Shown: positions 6,701 to 13,857 of the stretch, piece after piece
How positions within the stretch are numbered: the stretch's first letter is position 1
How the letters are laid out: each line of letters starts with the position of its first letter
Program-made: the position numbers and the translations under genes
The notes under the pieces: model-generated
Database searches by the model: none
What the model saw: only the letters and a program-made list of their open reading frames with translations
Told to the model about the DNA's origin: nothing
Source: Candidatus Sumerlaeota bacterium
GTDB taxonomy: Bacteria; Sumerlaeota; Sumerlaeia; JADFCT01
DNA: 21,731 bases
Direction of reading: 5' to 3'
Assembly: GCA_017161665.1 (NCBI GenBank)
Contig: JADFCT010000018.1
Coordinates: forward strand, 1 to 21,731

Positions 6701-9217
6701 TCATGGAAGAATTTCCGCCAGATAACTGCCACTCCCCGGATTCAGCGCCTCGTTAGACAGGCGCCTCAGACGCGGATGCGGCAAAAGCAAGGCGCGAAAG
6801 CGCTCCCATTCCGACTCGGTAAAGCGATCGTAATAGTTCCGCCGGGCGCTCAATTGCGCGTCCGGATTGTTGAGTTCCTGCAACAAACCACTGCCCGTCA
6901 TAAAGGTTTCGAGTTCGGGATAACCAATCGCCGCGCCCACCGCTTTCAGTCCATATTGGGGATGCAACCCGGCGAGCGGCTCAATGTCCCGCAAATGAAC
7001 AAACTGCAACAGGTGACGAATATGGACATACACATATCGAACCTCCTCGCGCAGCAATCGGTCCAGGAGGGCGTCATTGTCGGGCGTTTCCCGAATCAGC
7101 CCCAACACGCGCGGTGTATCGAACCAGTCCGCGATCCGGTACGGGGCCTCACAATAATACCCGCGATGCTCGCCCAGAAACAGAGCCGCCGTTCCCGGCG
7201 CCATGACCGTATGGAGGCGCGAAAGGGCGGGATAATGCTCCAGTTCCTCGGCGATATAGGACTCACGATCCGTGAACCCCAGAGCCATGGGGACGGGCGA
7301 CGGATACCCCGCATACAGGACGATCCACCAAACAGTCCAAGCCATATTGATCCCAATGCCTGCCGAGGCTGACAAAACGATCCAGTGCGCCGGTCGAAAC
7401 CAGTATGCGGCAGACCACATATCCCCGACGCGCGACCGTTGGCGCGACCGGCGCGTCAGCCAATCCCCCGCGTCCACCGCCACCACACAGACAAGGCCAA
7501 GAAGCGGAATCAGGAATCGGTTGCTCTGATAAGCGCCAAACCAAAGCCCCCCGTATGCCAGCAGCATCAGCGCCAGCCACGCTCGTACCGGATCGCGCCT
7601 CCAGCGGAAAAAAGCGACAGCGACCCATATCAGCGTCACCGGCAACAGGAGCAAGTAGGCCGGCCCGATATTCTGATCCTCGAATCCCCCGTAGCCCAGC
7701 GTTCGCGGCCGATCCGGGGGGGGACCTTGTCGTCCCACCGATCGCCAATGGAAGGTGACGGCATAGGGCAACGTCGCCAAAGTGTGAGGAATGGAGGCCG
7801 GATCGTCACGAATAACCTTTCCGAACCCCTTGCTCAGCGCCGAATCCATATAAAACTCGGCATTGGCCTCGCTCCATTCGCCCCCGCCAAACAGCCCCCA
7901 GGCCATGGGGTAAACCGGATTGCCCGTCATCACCCAGTTCTTTAAGAACCACGGCCCCGCCAATCCGACGAGGAGCAGAATCAGCAACAGCATCCGACGG
8001 CCTGCGACCCGCAACGGTCGGGCCGGCTCGAAGACTGTCCGAACCAGAGACACGCCGCCCACCCACAAAACACCCAGCCCCACCAGGGGGACCATCGTAT
8101 ATTTACTGCCCAGGCAACCGGCCCCCAACAGAGCGGCGGCAACCAGCCAGGAACGCGCCCGCTGCCGGGTCCACTGCGCCACAGAATAGACGTATCCGAA
8201 AAAAAACGCCGAGACGCCCAGATCAATAAACTCCCAGCACCCCACGATAAAAACCACCGGCGTGACGCAGAACATCACCGCCGCCAGCCGGGCCCAGTTG
8301 GAAGCCCCGGGACGGGAGGTCGTTTCGAAATCCGCGCCATAAACCAATCGGGCCGCCAACAAATAAATCCACGACGCCGAGGTCACCATCAGCAACCAGT
8401 GAACACCCTTGGCCGCCAGATCACTCCCCAGCGCCATGGGAGGCAGAAAAAGCAATTCAATCAAAAACGGAAAATTAGAAAAGGCCTGATAGGGAAGGTA
8501 CGCGATGCGGCCAGCCTTCAGATACTCCTGAGGAACGGCCAGATGATAGCGCAGGCCGTCGCTCTGGATCGGCGGTGTCAGACTGTACAGAAAACCGAAG
8601 CACAAGTACACGACGACCAACACAAACAGGAACGACGCGGTGCGATTGGTCGGGATCGCGGGGCGGTCAATCAAGCGTCCGCGGAGGCGCCCCCGCACAA
8701 GCGACCGCATGGCCATGAACAGGCCAAAGCCGCCAATCACCCAGAAGGGCCAGGCCCCCGCCACGAACGCGGCAAAAAAAGTCCAGGGGAACCCCCCGCC
8801 GATGAGTCCAAAAAATAAAACAGCCAGCCCCGTCAGCAAACAGCCAATCGTGAAAGCCAGCGTCCATTCCTCCAAGGTCAACCGCCGACGGGCCGGTGAC
8901 TGCGGATCAGCCAGAGGCGTCAAAGCCAGTCGCCCGGTCACCCAACCCCCAATCTGCGCGCATCCCCCTGCAAAGAGGATTAATATCACCGTAGCGCCCA
9001 CGGGCGCCCACGGGAATCCCTGCCACCCTCGGGAAAGCAGGTCCGCCCGGTTGTGAACGGGAATCGCGTACTGTCGGGGGATTTCAATCCGGACATATTC
9101 CCAAAGCCACCGAAGCGTCCACAATCCCAAAGCCGTCCAACAAGCAACCGCAAATCGCCCCCCCCCGAGACGCGCCGTCGGGTCGGATTCGTATGAGGAG
9201 GAGCCGTGAGGTGTCAT
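6701..9217 (-). CDS. Polytopic membrane glycosyltransferase, GT39/ArnT-like (GT-C fold)
   Basis: The 838-residue product has many hydrophobic segments spread over its first 600 residues, then a soluble C-terminal region. In the first large loop after a membrane helix it has SDGLRYHLAVPQEYLKAGRI; the acidic residue near 220 followed by YH is the pattern of GT39-type enzymes that use polyprenyl-phosphate sugars on the outer face of the membrane. Donor and acceptor are unknown. The reading frame stays open to 9337, but that extension overlaps the upstream gene and encodes only a basic low-complexity stretch. The ATG at 9217 has AGGA nine bases upstream and starts 19 bp after the upstream stop, so I chose it. 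Codons 18-20 are GGG GGG GGG, a G9 tract at 9158-9166. A second run, C8 in the coding strand, lies at 7716-7723 and encodes PPP. Confidence 0.8.
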   Translation of the reverse strand: MTPHGSSSYESDPTARLGGGRFAVACWTALGLWTLRWLWEYVRIEIPRQYAIPVHNRADLLSRGWQGFPWAPVGATVILILFAGGCAQIGGWVTGRLALTPLADPQSPARRRLTLEEWTLAFTIGCLLTGLAVLFFGLIGGGFPWTFFAAFVAGAWPFWVIGGFGLFMAMRSLVRGRLRGRLIDRPAIPTNRTASFLFVLVVVYLCFGFLYSLTPPIQSDGLRYHLAVPQEYLKAGRIAYLPYQAFSNFPFLIELLFLPPMALGSDLAAKGVHWLLMVTSASWIYLLAARLVYGADFETTSRPGASNWARLAAVMFCVTPVVFIVGCWEFIDLGVSAFFFGYVYSVAQWTRQRARSWLVAAALLGAGCLGSKYTMVPLVGLGVLWVGGVSLVRTVFEPARPLRVAGRRMLLLILLLVGLAGPWFLKNWVMTGNPVYPMAWGLFGGGEWSEANAEFYMDSALSKGFGKVIRDDPASIPHTLATLPYAVTFHWRSVGRQGPPPDRPRTLGYGGFEDQNIGPAYLLLLPVTLIWVAVAFFRWRRDPVRAWLALMLLAYGGLWFGAYQSNRFLIPLLGLVCVVAVDAGDWLTRRSRQRSRVGDMWSAAYWFRPAHWIVLSASAGIGINMAWTVWWIVLYAGYPSPVPMALGFTDRESYIAEELEHYPALSRLHTVMAPGTAALFLGEHRGYYCEAPYRIADWFDTPRVLGLIRETPDNDALLDRLLREEVRYVYVHIRHLLQFVHLRDIEPLAGLHPQYGLKAVGAAIGYPELETFMTGSGLLQELNNPDAQLSARRNYYDRFTESEWERFRALLLPHPRLRRLSNEALNPGSGSYLAEILP
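9158..9166 (-). repeat. G9 homopolymer near the start of the glycosyltransferase gene
   Basis: Nine consecutive cytosines on the plus strand read as three GGG glycine codons (residues 18-20) in the glycosyltransferase. Tracts of this length can slip during replication, and a one-base change would truncate the protein almost at once. Other runs of seven to nine C or G occur at 6411-6418, 7716-7723, 9869-9877, 12682-12688 and 12752-12759, so the tract is not unique. Confidence 0.85.
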
Positions 9218-9236
9218 GAGAAGATCCTGGCCCGAA

Positions 9237-9806
9237 TCAGGCGGTCGGTTCCGCCTTTTCCGGCGACGAAATGGGATGCGGATGCGGATGCGGACCGGAA
9301 TGGGGATTGATATGACGATCATAGAAGTTACAGACACAGAAATAATTCAATCCGCCCGAAACCAGCAGATAGAAAGAGGCCAGTTCGTAAAGCGCATGGG
9401 GCATATCACCTTTAAATAAATCAGCCATCTTCGACAAGAATTCCGAAGACGCTCCCGCCGCGAGCCATTGATCCACGCCCGATCCCAGCAGCCAGATCCC
9501 CGAAAGCAGCCCATTGCCGAGTTGGGTGACAAAGGTCAGTCCGTTGACAATGTTGGCGCCATGATCACCGGGACTCCAAACCGGCGGCAGGACGGAACCG
9601 GGAAGCAGGAGGACACCCACCAGGAAAGGCGCCTGGATCAGCGCAAAGATCGCGATGCCCCGTATGCGATGGCCAATGGCGAAAAATCCCGCGCCGGGAA
9701 TCAGCCAGGACAAGAGCATCAGCAGAAGCCCCTTGACCAAAGGCACTTTGTCATACAACAGCGTTGGTTGAGTTTGAGTCGTTTCCATCACGTTGTCCGT
9801 TTCCAT
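9237..9806 (-). CDS. Four-helix membrane protein, DUF6677-like
   Basis: The 189-residue protein has about four membrane segments (near 22-40, 49-70, 88-108 and 135-155). The first pair contains WLIPGAGFFAIGHRIRGI, the proline-glycine-alanine-glycine hairpin seen in TM2-like and DUF6677-type proteins. From memory the whole protein resembles DUF6677, a family without known function; I hold that identification loosely. The C-terminus is a short hydrophilic tail with alternating His and Pro (PHPHPHP) encoded by a hexamer repeat. Two in-frame ATGs are possible, at 9806 and 9788, each followed by GAAACG. The upstream one has GAGGA about 12 nt before it, inside a small hairpin. The gene ends 19 bp before the glycosyltransferase start, suggesting cotranscription and a shared envelope role. 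Confidence 0.72.
   Translation of the reverse strand: METDNVMETTQTQPTLLYDKVPLVKGLLLMLLSWLIPGAGFFAIGHRIRGIAIFALIQAPFLVGVLLLPGSVLPPVWSPGDHGANIVNGLTFVTQLGNGLLSGIWLLGSGVDQWLAAGASSEFLSKMADLFKGDMPHALYELASFYLLVSGGLNYFCVCNFYDRHINPHSGPHPHPHPISSPEKAEPTA
9274..9291 (-). repeat. Tandem hexamer repeat encoding His-Pro
   Basis: Three exact copies of GGATGC (plus strand) lie end to end. In the minus-strand gene they encode CAT CCG/CCC pairs, giving the HPHPHP part of the membrane protein's tail. This is a simple in-frame microsatellite whose copy number could vary without shifting the frame. Confidence 0.85.
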
Positions 9807-9811
9807 AATAA

Positions 9812-9829
9812 CGCGCCATCCTCGGCGCG
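9812..9829 (-). promoter_or_regulatory. Hairpin presenting the Shine-Dalgarno site in its loop
   Basis: On the minus strand CGCGCC and GGCGCG pair as a 6-bp GC stem around the loop GAGGAT. The loop holds the only good Shine-Dalgarno sequence ahead of the ATG at 9806. The 5-nt linker TTATT separates the stem from the start codon. Folding would keep the site exposed and shorten its effective distance to the start. Confidence 0.45.
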
Positions 9830-9891
9830 CCAGCGTTCTGAATCATTTGTATTGAGACGCCATAACCGCCCCCCCCCGCAGCCCGCCCCTG

Positions 9892-12621
9892 TCATAGTCG
9901 GGCCATTTTCGCGCGCAACTGAGCCAGTTCCGTTTCCGCCCGCGTCAGTTTGTCCCGCTCCTTTTGAACCACGGCTTCCGGGGCGCGACCGATGAAACTT
10001 TCATTGCCGAGTTTGCTGCTCAGGCGAACGGTTTCGCCTTCCAGTCGCTGAATTTCTTTTTCGACCCGCTTGCGCTCCGCTTCCAGAAGCGAAGCCGGCA
10101 CGACGACGGACACCGAAACCTCATCCACTACGCCCGTCGAACAGAAGGCGCCCTCCGGCGCGTTTTCCCCGAAAACCAGGGCGCTGATTGGAACCAGGGC
10201 CTGGAACCAGCGGCCGTGCGCCTCCAGACGGCGCAGCGGCTCGACCGGCCCATTGAGATAGACTGCGGCCGATTCCTTGGGGGGAATATCCAGTTCCCCG
10301 CGCACCGTCCGCAAGCATTCGATCACTTCCTGAACCGACGCGGCGTCCTGTTCCTGCGCGGCGGCGATCCAGTCGCAATCGCCCTGATCCATCCAGGGGG
10401 CGATGACGACGGAATCGAAGCCCAGGGCGCGCAAGGTCGCCGCTGTGGGACGATCCCCCACTCCGTCCGCCTTTGCCGAAACAGCGCCATAGCGCCCGCG
10501 CAGATGCTGCCACAGTTCTTCAGAGATAAATGGCATCAGCGGCTGAGACAGGCGCAGAATATGATCCAGAACCACGACCAGCGTCCGTTGCGCGTTAGTT
10601 CGCGAAGCGCGGGCCACCTCATCTTCCTGGTCGCCGTACAGACGCGGCTTGACCAGTTCGAGGTACCAGTCACAATAATAACTCCACAGGAACTGATAAA
10701 TATGATGGGCGATCTGATCGAACGCCAGCGCATCATAGGCTTCATTCACCCGATCAATGGTCCGCTGCAATTCACTCAGAATCCAGCGATCCTCGGTTTC
10801 CAGCGCCGCGACATCCAAACCTGCCGCCAGCTGATCGGGCGTCAGATCGTTCGTGTTCATGAGCACAAAGCGTGAGGCGTTATAGACCTTGTTCGTGAAG
10901 TTCCGATAGCCCTCAAAGCGCTTCTCGGACAGATACATGACCGGGTTGTTGACCACGATGGCCGCGCAGGTGAACCGGACCGCGTCGGCGCCGTATTGAT
11001 CAATCATCTCCAGCGGGTCAATGATATTGCCCAACGACTTGGACATTTTCTTGCGTGTCTTCTCGTCAAAAATCATGGAATGGATATAGACATCCCGGAA
11101 CGGAACAGCGTTTTGGAACTTCAATCCCATCATGATCATCCGCGCCACCCAGAAGAACAGAATCTCATGAGCCGTGGATAAAACGCTGGTCGGATAGAAA
11201 TCCTTCATATCCTGCGTCTCCTCGGGCCATCCCAGCGTGGAGAACGGCCACAAAGCCGACGAGAACCAGGTATCCAACACATCCGGGTCCTGACGGAGAT
11301 GCGTCGATCCGCATTTCTCGCAGGTTGTCGGTTCGCCGTCGGCAGGAACATTTTCAGCGTCACAGTCCTCACAATACCACACCGGGATGCGATGGCCCCA
11401 CCACAGTTGACGGGAGATGCACCAGTCGCGAACGTTTTCCAGCCAGTGGAAGTACGTGTTCTCCCAGTTTTTCGGGGTGATGCGGATGTCGCCGTTGCGC
11501 ACCGCCGCCAAGGCCGGCTCGGCCAGGGGACGCATCTTCACGAACCACTGCCGTGACATATAAGGCTCCACCACATCGCCCGTCCGATAGCAATGGCCCA
11601 CCTGATTGAGATGATCCTCGATCTTGACCAGCCATCCCAGGGCGTCGAGATCGGCCACGACCTTCTTTCGGCAGGACCAGCGATCCAATCCCTTGTAGTC
11701 GCCCACGTTATCGTTCAGATGCCCGTCCGTGGTCAGGATATTGATGAATTCCAGATTGTGGCGTCGGCCCATCTCGAAGTCGTTCGGGTCGTGGGCGGGC
11801 GTAACTTTGACCATGCCGGTGCCGAAAGCCGGATCCACATAGGAATCGGCAATGATGGGGATTTCGCGATTCATGAGCGGCAACACGACCGTCTTGCCAA
11901 TCAGATGCTTATAGCGCTCGTCATCGGGATTCACGGCGACGGCAGTGTCGCCCAACATGGTTTCCGGCCGCGTGGTCGCCACCTGGACGCATTCATCCGA
12001 ATCCTTAATCGGATACTTGAAATGCCACAGTTTCCCGTTGACTTCCTTATACTCGACCTCGTCATCCGAAAGGGCTGTCTGGAGTTGGGGACACCAGTTG
12101 ACCAGGTAGTGGGCGCGATAGATCAAGCCTTCGTCATACAGTTTTTTGAACACCGTCCGCACGGCATGGGACAGGCCCGGATCCAGCGTGAACCGTTCGC
12201 GCGTCCAATCGCACGAGGCGCCGAGTTTCTTGAGCTGGTTGATGATGACGCCGCCGTGGTGTTCTTTCCAGTCCCACACCCGCTCCAGGAACTTTTCGCG
12301 CCCCATTTCCTTGCGATCCAGCCCTTCCTTGCGCAGGGCCTCCTCAACCTTGTTCTGGGTCGCGATGCCGGCATGGTCCGTCCCCGGCAGCCACAAGGTC
12401 CGCTTGCCCTGCATCCGCGCCCGGCGCGTCAGGATGTCCTGCAAGGTATTATTGAACGCATGGCCCATGTGCAGGATACCGGTCACATTCGGCGGCGGGA
12501 TGACGATACAAAAGGACTCCCCATCGCCATGGGGTTCGAAATGGCGTTGGTCAAGGGAGTATTGGTACCATTTATCCTCAACGGTTTTTGGATCAAAACG
12601 GGTGGACAGTTCTTCACTCAT
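9892..12621 (-). CDS. valS: Valyl-tRNA synthetase
   Basis: ValS charges tRNA-Val with valine and is essential. The class I signatures are present: PPPNVTGILHMGHAF with the HIGH box at 51-54, and KMSKS at 525-529. An inserted editing domain contains TTRPETMLGDTAVAVNP. A zinc ribbon is formed by Cys417, Cys420, Cys434 and Cys437 (WYCEDC and CEKC). The C-terminal 65 residues are the family's tRNA-binding coiled coil. I place the start at the ATG at 12621, where MSEELSTRFDPKTVEDKWY begins like other ValRS proteins, giving 909 residues. The open frame reaches 12690 but adds only an unlikely 23-residue leader crossing the proposed promoter. AAGGAA lies about 13 nt upstream. The region before KMSKS reads TSVLSTAHEILFFWVARM, with HE where many family members have FD. 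Confidence 0.97.
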   Translation of the reverse strand: MSEELSTRFDPKTVEDKWYQYSLDQRHFEPHGDGESFCIVIPPPNVTGILHMGHAFNNTLQDILTRRARMQGKRTLWLPGTDHAGIATQNKVEEALRKEGLDRKEMGREKFLERVWDWKEHHGGVIINQLKKLGASCDWTRERFTLDPGLSHAVRTVFKKLYDEGLIYRAHYLVNWCPQLQTALSDDEVEYKEVNGKLWHFKYPIKDSDECVQVATTRPETMLGDTAVAVNPDDERYKHLIGKTVVLPLMNREIPIIADSYVDPAFGTGMVKVTPAHDPNDFEMGRRHNLEFINILTTDGHLNDNVGDYKGLDRWSCRKKVVADLDALGWLVKIEDHLNQVGHCYRTGDVVEPYMSRQWFVKMRPLAEPALAAVRNGDIRITPKNWENTYFHWLENVRDWCISRQLWWGHRIPVWYCEDCDAENVPADGEPTTCEKCGSTHLRQDPDVLDTWFSSALWPFSTLGWPEETQDMKDFYPTSVLSTAHEILFFWVARMIMMGLKFQNAVPFRDVYIHSMIFDEKTRKKMSKSLGNIIDPLEMIDQYGADAVRFTCAAIVVNNPVMYLSEKRFEGYRNFTNKVYNASRFVLMNTNDLTPDQLAAGLDVAALETEDRWILSELQRTIDRVNEAYDALAFDQIAHHIYQFLWSYYCDWYLELVKPRLYGDQEDEVARASRTNAQRTLVVVLDHILRLSQPLMPFISEELWQHLRGRYGAVSAKADGVGDRPTAATLRALGFDSVVIAPWMDQGDCDWIAAAQEQDAASVQEVIECLRTVRGELDIPPKESAAVYLNGPVEPLRRLEAHGRWFQALVPISALVFGENAPEGAFCSTGVVDEVSVSVVVPASLLEAERKRVEKEIQRLEGETVRLSSKLGNESFIGRAPEAVVQKERDKLTRAETELAQLRAKMARL

Positions 12622-12645
12622 ATTGTGGCGCGTATTCCTTCTCAA

Positions 12646-12672
12646 ATTTTCGCAATAAAAACGGCCTGTCAA
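12646..12672 (-). promoter_or_regulatory. Candidate valS promoter
   Basis: On the minus strand a perfect TTGACA (12667-12672) is followed by GAAAAT (12646-12651), four of six to a -10 box at 15-bp spacing; AAAATT at 16 bp is an alternative. The implied leader is only about 20 nt and contains the AAGGAA site. No T-box antiterminator fits in so short a leader. Confidence 0.42.
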
Positions 12673-12788
12673 AGTACCCCTCCCCCCCATGATCGGTCAA
12701 TCCGTTAACGAGGCCCCCTCCGGTTCATTCGCCCCCTTGGCGTCTCATCAGCCCCCCCCATTCCACACAGACATCGCCCAAGTCTGCC

Positions 12789-12817
12789 TTGCATCGGTAA
12801 ACAGGATGCGTGAGAAT
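12789..12817 (+). promoter_or_regulatory. Candidate promoter for the ROK kinase-ppx-ppk1 genes
   Basis: TTGCAT (12789-12794) and GAGAAT (12812-12817) are separated by exactly 17 bp. They match three and four of six consensus positions. The start codon at 12868 would follow a leader of about 45 nt. The surrounding 246-bp divergent region (12622-12867) otherwise holds only two poly-C runs and no gene. Confidence 0.4.
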
Positions 12818-12867
12818 GATCTTTTACAGACAATGAAAATTTCTTTTCCGCGAACGGAGATAAGTTT

Positions 12868-13839
12868 ATGGGAAAAGACAAGGGATACTATATCGGATTT
12901 GACTTGGGCGGGACTAAAATGCTAGCCTCCGTTGTGGACACCGATTTCAAGGTGGTGGCCAAAGCCAAGCGAAAGACGAAACCGGAGTCCGGCGCCGATG
13001 CGGGAATGGACCGGATGGAAGAAGTGATCGAAGAGGCTTTGAAGACCGCTAAGATCGATCGGAAGGATTTGCTGGGCATCGGATTCGGCTTGCCGGGCGT
13101 TCTGGATCTGACGGGTGGACGCATTGTGCGTCTGCCCAATGTGGGCTGGACCGATGTGCCCATCAAAGCGCGCTTTGAAGAAAAATTCAACGTGCCCGTC
13201 GTTATTGATAACGATGTCAACACGGGAACCTATGGCGAATATCGCTGTGGCGCCGGCAAAGGACATCGAGATATTATCGGCATTTTTCCAGGCACAGGGA
13301 TCGGCGGAGGCATCATCATCAACGGCAAACGCCATCACGGTATCACGGACGGCGCTGGAGAGATCGGTCATATCGTTTGTGATCCCTCCGGCCCCCAATG
13401 CGGGTGTGGCCTGCGGGGGTGTTATGAGGCCTATGCCGGACGGGTGGCTATTTCCGGGCGGGCGGCAGAAGCCGTCTTTCGCGGCAAGGCGCCGGCGATG
13501 GCCAAAATTGCCGGCACGGATCTGTCGAAAATCAAAAGCAAGGCGCTGGCCCAATCGATAGCCGAAGGCGACACGGTCATTGAAGAAATCGTCCGCGAAG
13601 CCGCCTATAAGATCGGCCTGCTCGCCAGTATCCTGATCGCCACCCTTTCGCCGAGCATGGTGATTCTGGGCGGCGGTCTGGCCGAAGAAAACCGTGACAT
13701 CTACATGGAAGAATGTCAACGGGCCATGGACACCCAGTGTGTGCCGGAACTGGGACGGGCGGTGACACTGGCCATGGCGGAGTTGGGCGACTACGCCGTA
13801 TCAATTGGCGGGGCGGCCATCGCAGCCGACGCGCAATAG
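12868..13839 (+). CDS. ROK-family sugar kinase, glucokinase-like
   Basis: ROK kinases phosphorylate glucose or other hexoses in the cytoplasm; some family members use polyphosphate in place of ATP. The 323-residue protein opens with YIGFDLGGTKMLA, the phosphate-binding loop at 8-20. It has VIDNDVN at 112-118, with Asp116 at the catalytic base position. The ROK zinc motif is complete: GEIGH at 164-168 followed by CGCGLRGCYE at 178-187. An ATP-side signature ILGGG follows near the end. The ATG at 12868 has GGAG eight or nine bases upstream. Only 18 bp separate it from ppx, so it probably heads a ppx-ppk1 operon. Glucose is the most likely substrate, but fructose, ManNAc or GlcNAc kinases share these motifs. 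Confidence 0.88.
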   Translation: MGKDKGYYIGFDLGGTKMLASVVDTDFKVVAKAKRKTKPESGADAGMDRMEEVIEEALKTAKIDRKDLLGIGFGLPGVLDLTGGRIVRLPNVGWTDVPIKARFEEKFNVPVVIDNDVNTGTYGEYRCGAGKGHRDIIGIFPGTGIGGGIIINGKRHHGITDGAGEIGHIVCDPSGPQCGCGLRGCYEAYAGRVAISGRAAEAVFRGKAPAMAKIAGTDLSKIKSKALAQSIAEGDTVIEEIVREAAYKIGLLASILIATLSPSMVILGGGLAEENRDIYMEECQRAMDTQCVPELGRAVTLAMAELGDYAVSIGGAAIAADAQ

Positions 13840-13857
13840 GATCGGATAAACAGGTTT

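Noticed and set aside
9218..9337. 40-codon N-terminal extension of the glycosyltransferase
   Set aside because: It overlaps the upstream membrane protein gene and is the other-frame reading of its His-Pro repeat; the ATG at 9217 has a ribosome site.
11593..12708. 371-codon plus-strand open frame opposite valS
   Set aside because: It is an antisense shadow of the catalytic part of valyl-tRNA synthetase.
12622..12867. T-box leader for valS
   Set aside because: No T-box core or antiterminator sequence is visible, and the likely leader is only about 20 nt.
12689..12925. 78-codon plus-strand ORF before the ROK kinase
   Set aside because: It runs through the divergent promoter region and into the kinase in another frame, with no ribosome site or family signature.
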